Assembly: GCF_020882245.1 (NCBI RefSeq)
Contig: NC_083598.1
Coordinates: 7,185,178 to 7,249,177 of the forward strand
Length of the DNA: 64,000 nt
Direction of reading: 5' to 3'
Source of the DNA: Rhopalosiphum padi
Lineage: Eukaryota; Arthropoda; Insecta; Hemiptera; Aphididae
The notes under the pieces are model-generated. The model saw only the letters and a program-made list of their open reading frames with translations. It did no database searches and was not told the DNA's origin. Position 1 is the stretch's first letter. Every line of letters begins with the position of its first letter. The position numbers were made by a program, and so were the translations under genes. Below are positions 21,066 to 33,337 of the stretch, piece by piece.

Positions 21066-22352
21066 AGTCGAGAATACTCCATTGTTTGAATTTATTGTTG
21101 TCCGTTCAAGACGTCAACCACTACTGTAAATGGTTATTTTCTTTAGATTTTAGCCTGATGTATTGTTGTCCAGAAGAATAAATCTTGAAAATTTTTGCAT
21201 TTGTATTATTAAAATGGTATTTCAATTAACGTTTATACTTCAATATTAAAATGTACAACGTTTAATTTTTAACAATTATGCACACGCTGAAATTAAAGAC
21301 AATCATAATACACAACAAAGACGTCAATGATTTATACAGTTTGTCTTGAATGTGACGTGCTTGTCGATCTCTTGTGCAATATAATATAATTGGTGCATAA
21401 AGTATAGTAATAAACTTAAAGTGCACGCGTGCATGATATTGAAGTGCATTTTAATACATTTCATGATAATATATGTGTCAGACGTGTTATTATAAATTTG
21501 GTTTTTGAAATAATAATGCAATTTTTGGATTTATTTTATACATTTGCTCACTTGTAAACGTTAATATTTAAAAAATTGTACTATTTTTTTTATAAGCTGC
21601 TAGTACTTAGTAGATAGTACTTAATACTGTTTAACGGTTTAAAGTATGCTGATAATAAATACGAATTTTTAACGGATTTCATATCACTTCAAATGAATGG
21701 CACAAATGAAAATGTTTTGATGATTGTATTTCTATAGTTAAAATAACATTAAAGCTCTTCCATTTAATAATAAAATTATATTTAAAAAACAATATATTTT
21801 GTACCCACACATTTTGCCGTTTAGTTTACAGCTAATTGCCATCCATTTGGATTAATAGCTTAAAAAACTTTTGCCAAAGAAGTTAATTTCATGACATTGT
21901 TGTCGCATATTGATCATTTATGTAAATAAATTTATGCAAAATTGTATACAATTGTAAAGCAATTCAATCCATTATATTATTAAGCAAAAAAATAAATAAA
22001 TAATTAAATATATTCAATCAAACGTAAATTTATATAATATATAATTATAATTTTTATTATATCTCATTAAGGTAAACATAATTATTATATTTTAGTGATT
22101 TTAAATAAAATCAAAAACCCCTATAGGTAATTCTACTAATAATTTTCCTTGAGTTGTAAGCACGTTAAAAATGTTTTATAAAAAATAATTAAATTATACT
22201 GAGGTGTTACGTTTTAATTTTCAGTACCTATTAATATTGTGATCGTAATAGAAATATATTTCGATTACGTAAAACCGCCCGGTAATCATTTCAAGGTAAA
22301 ATCATCACTGATTTATAAATCCGGATTTATCGAACCTTGAAAATGTATTATT
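21066..22352. other. AT-rich spacer
   Basis: 21066-21185 may be more of the decayed CHMP1-like copy, but I cannot align it. Beyond that nothing is recognised. Confidence 0.45.
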
Positions 22353-23110
22353 TTACTTTTTTGAAAATACTTGTCTTTGATGGGTACCTACCCACGCAGT
22401 GTCAACATTAATAATTGGTCTCTCAGCCAACGGTATGATTTTAAAAGATAGTCGACGACATCGTTGTATTGAAGAAGTGTCGAACAAAACGATTTTTGGT
22501 TTTGCGCGCCATCCGTGGCCACTTTGATTTATCGGCGACTCGTCGAAATTTTGGAGATCACAAAAAACGCAGCGGCCACTCGACTTGTTCACTGCGGGTC
22601 GGTTTGGTACTCACCTTATATAATACGCGTACCGTTAACTAACTAGCTGCAGCAGTAAACGTCAGCGGCTGACAGTTTTTTTTTTCTTTCGAACGATTTA
22701 GGTACCTGTATTACCGTGTACACCACTATACGTCGGCGTTATACATTTTGCTGTGGCCGATTCGAGTGTGTAATGAGTATTTCAGTAGTTGAAAAAAAGG
22801 CACCTTCTTCCCGGTTGAAAAGTTTGGGGTCGTTTTCTTTTCTCCTCACTTCTTTTGTGAATTCCAATATATTCGATATTATGCGGCAGCAGTGCGAGTT
22901 ATAAGGGTGTCAGAAAATCTCCTATAAATCACCGGGAAAGGATTTATTTTTGTTTTGCTACTCAGATTAAAACTTTACACCCCAACGGCATTACTATTAT
23001 AGTTTCATTGTTTCGGGGTCGGTGTTTGTTTATTTGGTCGGTGTTGTGTTTTCAACAAAAACCGAGATTACGATATTATAATTCCCGATTTTTACGGTTT
23101 TCGAATATTG
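22353..23110. other. Less AT-rich, CpG-containing island, function unclear
   Basis: Composition rises clearly above background. A minus-strand frame of about 79 codons (22592-22353, MNKSSGRCVFCDLQNFDESP...) uses mixed codons but matches nothing I know and has no clear splice context. On the minus strand a strong donor AAG|GTGAGTACC lies near 22614, preceded by a GC-rich stretch, so this may be a 5' untranslated exon of a minus-strand gene. It could equally be an old repeat. Confidence 0.25.
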
Positions 23111-24190
23111 AACACGCGTCATCTATTAGGTATTGTACCACAATAATATTATACTTAATTGTCACTTGTTGACGTGGGTGTAGCTATTTTGCATAGCCAG
23201 TGCGCCGTATTAAGATGTTTATTTTAGGAATGCTTTATAAATTATTATTGGGGCTCAACAATTGTAAGAATTGCCTATTATTCTATAATATACTCTCTAT
23301 TTACAGCAAACCAAGCTAAATAATCAGGAATTTCGCATATTATATTTTAGTAATATAATATTTAATATTTTTTAAAATATTTAATTTTTTTTTCTTAAAC
23401 TATGCATTTTAAATAACATTGAACATATAACTCAATATTATTTTGTGTACATATTTATAATCGTCATCGTTGCAATTGAATATTAATTTGACGATAGCTG
23501 TGAGATATGTATTAAATCTATATCTTGCTAATATGACAAAATAGTATCTTACTTTAATAAGTTATTGATTTAACTTATCACAAATATATTTATTATTTAT
23601 TCATTGGTAAATTTGTTGTACACGATTGCAATTTTACAGTATTTTTTAAATTAAAATTTTGTTTTTTAAATTTCAAAATAATTTTAAACCTTTACCTACA
23701 TTTAAAATTTGTACATGCGGATGTTACAATTTTTTCCGTACATATTTACATTTATATTTTGCCTGTTTTAAATCCTAAAACGTTCAAGCCCTATTATTAT
23801 TGTACTACGCTGTATACAATATTATTATTATGAACATTACATTTCTCATAACCTTTTTAGATATTAGTGAATTATAAATAAGTATAAAGATAAAATCATA
23901 ACAATTTTGTAAAAAAAATGTTTATTATAATAATATACAATAATTATTATTTTAAAGTATCTATATTCTATAGTTTATACATACGTTTTAATTAAGTTTT
24001 ATATGATTGTTGTGAAAAATTCGAGATATAGTTTTCCAGTAAATACTATTTGATTTAATTTATTACTCATCTTAATACTGCACAGTTATTATAATTACGG
24101 CACTTATATGGAATTCTCAAAGTAAACCGATTAAAACCATATGAAATTAGTGTCTACATGACATGTTGTTGTTTCGAGAAAGTAGAAAAT
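23111..24190. other. AT-rich spacer
   Basis: No feature that I can support. Confidence 0.5.
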
Positions 24191-25660
24191 CCTCTTCGAA
24201 TAATTTATTATAAGCGCTTGACATACGTCTTCACAGCTGCTGGTACCTTAAGAATAATCGATATGCGTAAAAGTATTCAATCTAAATCAGCGCAGTGACT
24301 TAAGGCGTATTTTTAAAATGTCTCGAGAGCAAATTCGTCAGGAATTCGGTACGCGACTATGACACGACGGCAACTTTCGCTCCATTAAAGTTCTTGGTCG
24401 AAATTTGTCAAACTCAGAGTATCTAATGTGTTTAATATGTCGTCCCGATTCTCCGTGTATATATAGTGCGTACATGACTTAAGGCCCAACCGGCTGTTGT
24501 TGGAGTAGAATATAGTAAGCGTAGCGAAGAAAGATTTCGTTTAAAAGTTGTCTAAAGTTTCGGCTGGTTAAATTTGTCGTACATGTAATAAGATTTATCT
24601 TCAAAACAATCGAAGGAGTGGGAAAACCGAATGAGTTTTCGTATAATCTATTTAATCGATGCCATTTCCTTTCATAATCAATCTTATTGTATGTTTATAT
24701 GTTTTTTTTTTTTTTTTGTAAAAATATAATAACAGTAACTATTTCACGATAAGACTACAATACAAGTATACACTATGACACGCATATTCATATTAATAAA
24801 AACAGAGAATTATGTCGTAAGAATTCTGAATTTGATAAATTTTAGTCTTGGGAAATATAATAACAGTTCTTATATCGCACGGACAGTACCTCACGTATAC
24901 ATAATTCACCAAACAAAATGTGTGACGTGAGGATTTCTTCGTTGTTATATTATTATGAAATATTTCCAGTATTTTGTATCTTGCGTGCAGTAGTATTGTC
25001 GTCATTGCGGTGTCGTCAGTGTGACTGTTCCATTTTTTTTCTTTTCAAAAGAAAATATCCCGCGTGCCAATGGTTTGCAATTAAAATGAAATATCATCGC
25101 TTGTCGGGCACGTAGAAAGTAGCAGGGTGGTTTCGAATAATAAAGATAGATAGATAGAGATAGAGAGTCAGAGAAAGAGAGAGAGAAAGAGAGAGAGACA
25201 ATCAACGATATAATTATGTCAACGTCACGATGGAGGCAAAGACGAATAAACGGGTTTTGGTAGGGATATTTTCATACAGTTTTTATAATAATAATAACAC
25301 AAGAGTGAGATAGCGGAGTGACAAGACAAGGTGGGCGGGTGACCCGAATCGTTTCCACCCTCGATCGCGTACTTTAAATGAAAAATAGTGACTTCTCCCG
25401 CAGACGACAGTATTATATTTTAATATTATGTATACAGCTAGATCAGTAATGGTGGCGGTGTTGGTAGTATAGTGGTGGCGGAAGCGCACCCGATTATATA
25501 ATATTATATATGTGCTGGTCGGTGGTGGCAGTATCGGACGAGGAAACTCTTGAAATCGGATATTAATATACGACGTCGCATTATGTTAGGTTTAAACGCG
25601 ATACGATTCCCACCACCGTGCGCTTTGCCCGATATGACGCCGGTCGGCAAACGTTTCTAA
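24191..25660. other. Less AT-rich region with GA repeat, possible regulatory DNA
   Basis: Patches at 24230-24610, 24990-25110 and 25210-25660 are richer in CpG. A GATA/GAGA simple repeat covers 25142-25200. TATATATAG near 24460 precedes a GC-richer stretch and could be a promoter on the plus strand. No coding exon is supported. Confidence 0.3.
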
Positions 25661-27484
25661 GCCTCTTAATAAATTGTTGAATTTATGTACAATATGTCGT
25701 ATTTTCCGATGATATATTACGCAAGGCTATGCAGCGTAAAATTATTATATTATTATTACAGCGAAGTAGTATTTTGTTTTCCAGCCATCGCCATGGTCGT
25801 TTGCATTATGTCTCGAATCGATACGAATTATATACAACTATACAGAAATACACACTATGCTACTGAAGTACTACAACGGCCGAAAAAATGTTAGTTTTTC
25901 ACGTTAAATTATCAAATTTAATTTAATTTAAAAGTTCTTTTTTCCATAGAAAACCTTTTCATTGTCATTGGTGTCGGAGGTAATAGAAAGCATATCCCGA
26001 ATATTAAACAATGCCGTTTACCACGTGATATATTTATAAGTATCAAGTATATTTAACATTAAAATAGGTGATTTTCATGTTTGAGTGTCTTCAAACAAAT
26101 TAATTCTGATTAATGATTAACCCATGGTTTTTAACAATCTCTTTATTGCAATGTCCTTTGGTTTGGCACAAAAAATCCAAACATTATATTATTACAATAT
26201 ATTTAGGTCTATTTATTTATTCAGATAAAATAAATGTTATAAACATTCAAACAAGTTGATTATCTTTAAGATAAACACTCAATTTTTAAAACCATTTTCA
26301 TCTTTAGAAATATTTTGTAATTATTTAAAAAAAAAAAATAATAACTTTTTTACTATTTGTTTCATAATTATTTTTATCTTATTTGAATGAAATATATATA
26401 GCATACATTTTTTAATTCATTTAACTAGAAACAACTAATATTATAATATTTTTCTAGAAATTCAAACATTCAAATTTCAATTTATAGTTAATTATTTTTA
26501 ACTTATAACTTAAAGTATTATTTAATACTTGGATAAGCTACAATAATTAATACAGATGTAGTCAATAAAAAGTTTGTTCATTATTTTTGATATTTTTATT
26601 TTAAATACGTACTTATAACTAATGAACTGCTGGTACTAAATTCTATTTATGTAAGTAAATTTAAATTTAAAAAACTTATTAGAATAATTATGCAATACAA
26701 ATTTAGTTTAGGTATTGTTCAATAATTTAAAAAAAAAATCAAAAATTATTTCTTTAATCCTTACTTGTAATACTTAAATGAAGAATATAATCAAGTTATA
26801 ACAAAATTGTATTAATTTAACACACTTAAGATCACAGTAGTTACTGCAATATTTTTGAAAAAAAAATAGATATTTAAACAGAAATCTGGTAAAAAATAAA
26901 ATGTATATATTTTCATGAAATATAATTATACTTATATTGAACTTTGAGTGTGGATACATTTAATATTACCATAAAGGTGATAATTTTTATTGAAATTCCT
27001 AAAATATTGAGAGATCCGCAGTTACATTGAATTATTATAATTATAATTATCATAATCTAAAAATAAATTCGTAGCTGGATATATTAAAAATATACTTTTC
27101 TGTAATTACAAAATGGTTCATATTTTTTAAGGAAACGAATTGTTATCTAAAATAATCATTCTATATAATATTCACATTACGTGATAATTTAATAGCAAAA
27201 GCTGATATTTCTAAAATATCACATAGAAAATTAAAAATAAAATGTCTACAAATAAGTGAATACATGAATAACACAACTACATAATATTTTGTTAAAACAA
27301 TTTTGCAAGTTTCATTTTGTTCTTACCATTCAGTACCTACACTAATTTACGCTTATTAGTTTGATGGGTACTTGGTGTAAAATAGTTAATAATAAGGATA
27401 AGGCAAAGTGGATAATTGTACGCGCAAAACGTAATTTTACGACGTTTATATTGCAGGATAGTCTTTTAATTCTTTTCAGCTTAC
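25661..27484. other. AT-rich spacer, or intron if the exon at 27545-27485 is real
   Basis: No repeat or exon recognised. On the minus strand this would be intron 1 of the candidate secreted-protein gene. Confidence 0.4.
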
Positions 27485-27545
27485 CTATTTTCGACGAAAC
27501 ATTGTTGATGGCTATTGCACAGACAATAAATGTGAAAAACAGCAT
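27485..27545 (-). CDS. Candidate signal-peptide first exon of a secreted protein
   Basis: On the minus strand ATG at 27545 opens MLFFTFIVCAIAINNVSSKI, followed by the first base of a Gly-type codon and a consensus donor GTAAGC at 27484. A short n-region, a hydrophobic core (LFFTFIVCAIAI) and small polar residues (NNVSS) before the Lys make a good secretory signal with likely cleavage after VSS. A donor directly after the signal peptide is common in insect secreted proteins. A short upstream ATG frame (ATGCGACCTCTATAG) lies about 35 bases before. I cannot find the following exons, so the protein is unknown. A chance hydrophobic frame is possible because AT-rich DNA favours Phe, Ile and Leu codons. 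Confidence 0.35.
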
Positions 27546-30500
27546 CACTGCCCGTTAAACCTCCTATAGAGGTCGCATTTTATCTTCCCCTATAACAAAC
27601 AAAAACAATACAATTTAAATAATGGCAAATTCAAAGAGAGTAAATAATTCGTGCGGAGTCAATAAAGGTATGGAAGCTTCCATTTAGTTAGCAAAAACAT
27701 CAAAAAAAGAAAATAACCCTATAATTATTTTGCAAAGGTATTTTAAGCATTTTGAATTTATTTGTAAAAATTTTATGTTTTGGCTTGCTAATTTATAGGA
27801 CAGAATATTAGGTATTTTTATTATAAATAATTTGCGTTATTAGATAAACTTAATAAATTTAATTACAGAAAATACAAAACTTAATTAACACAAAGATTAA
27901 ATATATTTATGATATGCATTACTAATGCGAATATTTTTCGCTTATTATTTTCATTGGAATTGGCTCATAAGTAACGCAACAATATAGGAGAAGGAAAATA
28001 AGTATTTAATTGTCTCCTGATACCATGTGCCCCTAAGGAGCCAAATCTAAATTAAATAAATTAATAATTAGTGATAAATAATTTTATTAGTGCTGCCTAT
28101 GTTAGTATTTTTCATTTATGATAATATATCAACAAGGTTTAATATCATTATAAATTTGAGTTTCGTCATAATTGAGTATAAAATTCAATACCTAATATTT
28201 AATAATATAGCATTTAACATTATTGTTAGGTAATTCAGTATTTTTTTCTTGATTAGTTATTATGCTTTAATATTCAAATCCATTTGTATCTTAAATATTT
28301 CTTTTATTGTAATTCACTAAACTTATTACCATATTATTGTATTTACTTATTCATCAATTTGGTCAACATAATGGTTACACACATATGTAATTATATATAA
28401 TATAAATTTTGTACAAGAAATGCTATATTTAATGAGTGCTTGGTGTTGGTACTTTGTTTCATCGGGACAAAATATTCACACAGAGTTAACAAAAAAAAAA
28501 CTATTAGTAATAATGAAAAAAATAAATAATATCCAGTATAATATTGTGCTTAAAACATGTTTATAGAAAAAAATAAGTTTTATAAAACAAAATTCAAGAA
28601 TAGCTTAACTGTAAATCATTGACACAATAAAATTATCGATTAACTAATTCAAACTTTTTAAAAGTTCTTTACTAGCACATTTACACTACAAAAGGAAAAA
28701 AATCAAATTACATAGCTACACATAATTTGTACTTCCTATTTGTATTTCAACAAAGATTGATGCAAAAAAATGCAAATTGTAATATAATATAATGTAGTTT
28801 ACTTGTTGTTCCTGCGCACTTCGTTTCACGTACAAAATATTATGTTCCCATGTTAAGTTTTGTTGCCTAATAATATAATTTAGTGTAACGCGAGTAGATA
28901 AATAATATTTTTAGTTTTATTATTTAATGTACACACGGTATTTCCAACATATCAACTTTAAATAGCTGTATTAATTACCCGACGTTACCTATGTAAATAT
29001 TTTAAATAATTTAAAAGCTGTATTTCTTTAAAAATATTTTTCACTATATTCTATTTATCGATTTTCTAATATTTCTTTGTAAATTATATTATTATTTGTT
29101 TTTTTGATCAGAGGCATACATGTATAAATTGTTTTCTAAGCTTACACGGGATCAAGCGACATAGCAGTTATCCTGGTGAACTTTGTTTCTCATCAAGATT
29201 AGCCTTCTTATGTGGTTTAAAGTTTTTCAATCCGTTTTTATACTCGTCGTTCCAGACATTACGTCGTACTTTTTATATATTTATGTGTGTATTTAAACAA
29301 ATAATAAGTTGATTATTATTAATAAACTTATAGAATCGAAATTGGGCTTAATTTTCTTGCCCAAACAAATGCACTGTAATACATCGTACTATATCCAGTC
29401 AAATCGTTAATTTTACTAACAATTTTTTTTAATCATTATTTTGAAGTTAACTGAAAAAAATAAGTTGATCAAATATTGAAAATTCTTTATTGTAAGCTCA
29501 ATTTTCTTACGAGGAAAGTTTTACCATTATTTGTATGACATTTAAATTTTATTTTCCAGGAGAAAGCTACTACTAATATATTATTCATATTTATCGTTCA
29601 ATATTTCTGTGAATGAGAGTCGAGTCCCCATAAAAGTACTTATACAACTAGCTCCGACAGCTCCATGTGTGCTATTTCATTTAAACAAAAAATAGCAAGA
29701 CGATGAAATGAGTGGTTTCTGAGATAATTGGTATCTAAGATTCACACACATGTGTTATTTAAGGCACATTCAAATTAAAATTAGATTTTTATTTAATATT
29801 AATTATTTTTACTCAATCTGCAACATAATAATAATATGACTGAACACAATATTTTATTACGAATGTTATATCAAATTGAATTATGCCTGCATTTATTGAA
29901 AATAAAAAATAAAATATTAATTAGTTAAATACCCCTAACAATAGTTTAAAAATGTTTTAAATACGTTTAAAAAATGTCCCTTATAATTTGAGTGTAAATA
30001 CATTCCTGATTAGACTTTTTCCTTTGGTTAAATTAAACGGAAATCATAATAAGACTGAGTAATATTATTAAACTAAAATCACTACTTCCAAAATTTTACA
30101 AATCTTATTTTAATCTCAGATAAAATGTCTTATAGACCTGAGTATATATTTTGTATACGTCCAAAAATGTTTTCAAAAGGATTTTAAGTAAATTAATCAA
30201 AACATACCACGTGTTTTGCATGGTTATGATATAAAGCGCATTAAATTAATATTTTGTGAATAATGTTAACCACAAAACCTTCGTCAGCAGAGTTCATATG
30301 AACGGAAAATCATTTAATACAAAATGCCGTTTAATTATTAGCAAAAGAGGGAGTAAACGACAAAAAAATCTTGCGTTCCGTTTAATCAATAAGTGAGAAC
30401 ATCCCATTATTAAATAAAAAAATAAATAAAATGATTTTATATATTACATGCATAATATTATAATATATATAAATATATAATCTCTATTATAATAATATTT

Positions 30501-32626
30501 TTTACTTTGAACACAGTTGAGATAAAGTATAAAATATATAGAATTATCTTAAAAATAAATTCTAAAAAATGTTTTTTATTATTAATTTTAAAATATGCAT
30601 AAGGTATTATTTTTTCAACAAGTGTTTTATATATTTTAGTTATTGGAAAAAAATATTTATGTATATAAAAAATAAAAAATAAAATACCACTTAAACATTT
30701 TTATTTTACATGAACATAATGAATCACACAAAGCGAATTTAAAAATATATGAAGTTTATGAAGGACCAATAACAAAAAAAATATTAAATATACTTAAGTC
30801 TCTTGACACTTATAATTCCATACAAACTTTATAAGTTTATAGAGAAAAAATATGTTTATCAAGAATATTTACTTTGCGATCAATCGTATTTATTTAAAAA
30901 AAAAAATAGAAACTCTTTAAACCCAACAGTTTGTCGTTTTTATTTTAACATACAATATTCCAAGTGTCCTTATGATAGAATGCTAATAGAATATATATAC
31001 TATCCTGTGTATATATTAAAAGTGTAATAAAATTAATCCTGGTCCTTTTCAAATGTACAAAACTAAGATGTAAATTCGTGTAACGAGTCATTACTAGTCC
31101 ATCGTAAAACATTATATTAGTTCATAAAGTATTTAATGTGCATGTGTCACTAATATTAAAAGCTATTAAAGTTTTTTATATATCACTATTTGTACAACTC
31201 ACCGAATTAAAATAACGTTATTTGTTTGATTTGTTTTCTTCGCTAAATCTATATTTATTTTACATTCGCACGGATGATGAGTATAATATATAAAATGCGT
31301 ACCTATCAGGTCAGTAAACTTCAATTATTGTTTTCTGAACAATCTCAAAAAAAATTAAGGGTTGAAGACCATGAAAACTAATAATATATTAACTGCAGTA
31401 AACGATAAACACGGTCAATCATGATTAATCCACTGAATAGAATAAAATAAGAGAAGTTATTGCGATTTACGTGCCGAGTGCATTCAAATAGTCACCAAGT
31501 AACTGATTGATAATATTCGTTAAAAAATGAAAAAAAAAAAGAATTAAAAAAAAATCCTTTGTTGTAAAAATGTCCAATGTAAATAAATCAACTTATAAAC
31601 GATTGGATTTTGTGATTTAGTACTTCATTGACATGTTTTATGGTATCATAGACGGAAACGAAACCTTTTATTTGGAAACGACCCTCACGTGAAAAGTTTT
31701 AAATAAAAAAAATATATAAATAAAAGCTTGTTTGAGTTTTTGGATAAAATTATTAAACTGATTTTTGATTGTATATATACATTTTTTATAAATTTCACCT
31801 CGTGTAAGTATTTAATTAATGATAATGTTAAAAATCCCTTGTTTAATTTACTTTCTCTCATCCGGTGTTTGTTGAAAAATAAATAACTGTGCATATAAAA
31901 TACTGTGATGCCGGAATTCGTGTAATTTCAATAAATGAACCTCAAAAGAATTATAAATAATAATTTTTTACTTAGAGGATAATCGATTGTGAACTGGTTA
32001 CAAATGTAACCTATGGATTATTTTGCTGTACATATTTTTAATAATTACTGACTTATTTTTGTGTAAATATAGAATAAGAAAGTATAAGGATTCAGAATTT
32101 AATTGAAAAGAAAATATATTCATAAAACATACAAGTATTTTATTTAAGATCATGTATAACTCGTTAAAGATTAAATTAAAATTAAATTGAATTGACCTTG
32201 AATTTAAAACTTAGTAATAATACTTCAATATATTTAAAATTAAAGAAATAAATAATATAGTTGGGTTTAAAATCTTAGAAATATGAAATTATGCAATAAT
32301 ATAATATACGAGTAAGTACCTATGTACCTAATGAGTTTTCATAAATAAATTAATTAGAAAATTCAAGGATCAATTTTAGATTTTAATATTATTCAATATA
32401 ATAATACAGGTATTTTAGAAATCTATTGTAATCTATTGTATAACTATTATAGGCCGCTTACATAATTTATTATATAATTTTGTATTACTTATTTAGTTAA
32501 TTATAAATAATTATGAAAAAACATATAATTTTAAAGAGTGATCTAATAATACATTTAACTAATTTCATGACGTAATAAAAAAATTATAAACATTGTAAAC
32601 GATTATTTTGTCAACAATTTAAGGTA
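27546..32626. other. Long AT-rich spacer
   Basis: About 5 kb with no frame, RNA gene or clear repeat that I can support. Confidence 0.5.
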
Positions 32627-33337
32627 TACAGAGTGATTCTTTGATCATTAACACTCATTATTTTGTCAATTATTGGTTTATTTTTTTTTTTTTCATGCTT
32701 TTCTCAAACTGGATGCAATTTTTGATTTTTTCAACCTTTTATTGAATAATGAATTCACTATTAAATCTTGATTTTTAAATGGCAACATATTAAAAATGTA
32801 CTCAATTAATAAGGTTTTTTTTTTTTTTATAAATTTTAACATTCAAATTATTATTTTTGGTTAATTTTTTAGCTTTTAAAATTTGAGTTGTTTTCAGATT
32901 TTATATTACTTTTGGATTCTTATGACCAGTAATCATTTGAGTAATAGATAGTAAGAGGTACATATTTTCTTTCTCAATAAACTCATTATCGACCATCGAC
33001 GCAAAGATGAACTTTATACCGGTAGTTACCAACATATCACAGCCATAATAACCTGTAGGACGAATACTGAAAAATCTTAAACCATCCAACTTTGAGCAGT
33101 TATAACTCACTAACGGTTAAATGAAAAATAATGATTTACAAAAAAAAAAAATAGCCTTACTATTTTATGACATTTTAAATATAGGTTGTCATTTGAAAAG
33201 TTGATAGTAATAAATATAAGGGTAAAAAAATACAAATTGTATATTATAGTTTTATAGAAAAGCATGAAACTAAAAATTTTAAAAAGTCTATACTTTTTTA
33301 AATAACGAGTGTTTAATGATAAAAGTATCACCCTGTA
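32627..33337. mobile_element. TIR-flanked non-autonomous DNA element, 711 bp
   Basis: The left end reads TACAGAGTGATTCTTTGATC and continues ATTAACACTCATTATTT. The right end, reverse complemented, reads TACAGGGTGATACTTTTATC and continues ATTAAACACTCGTTATTT. This is a terminal inverted repeat of about 40 bp with few differences. TA flanks both ends (32625-32626 and 33338-33339), consistent with a TA target duplication and a Tc1/mariner-like family. The interior has short AT-rich frames only (one of 69 codons on the minus strand), so no transposase. The ends look like a widespread insect repeat, which is a recollection and not a search result. Confidence 0.65.
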
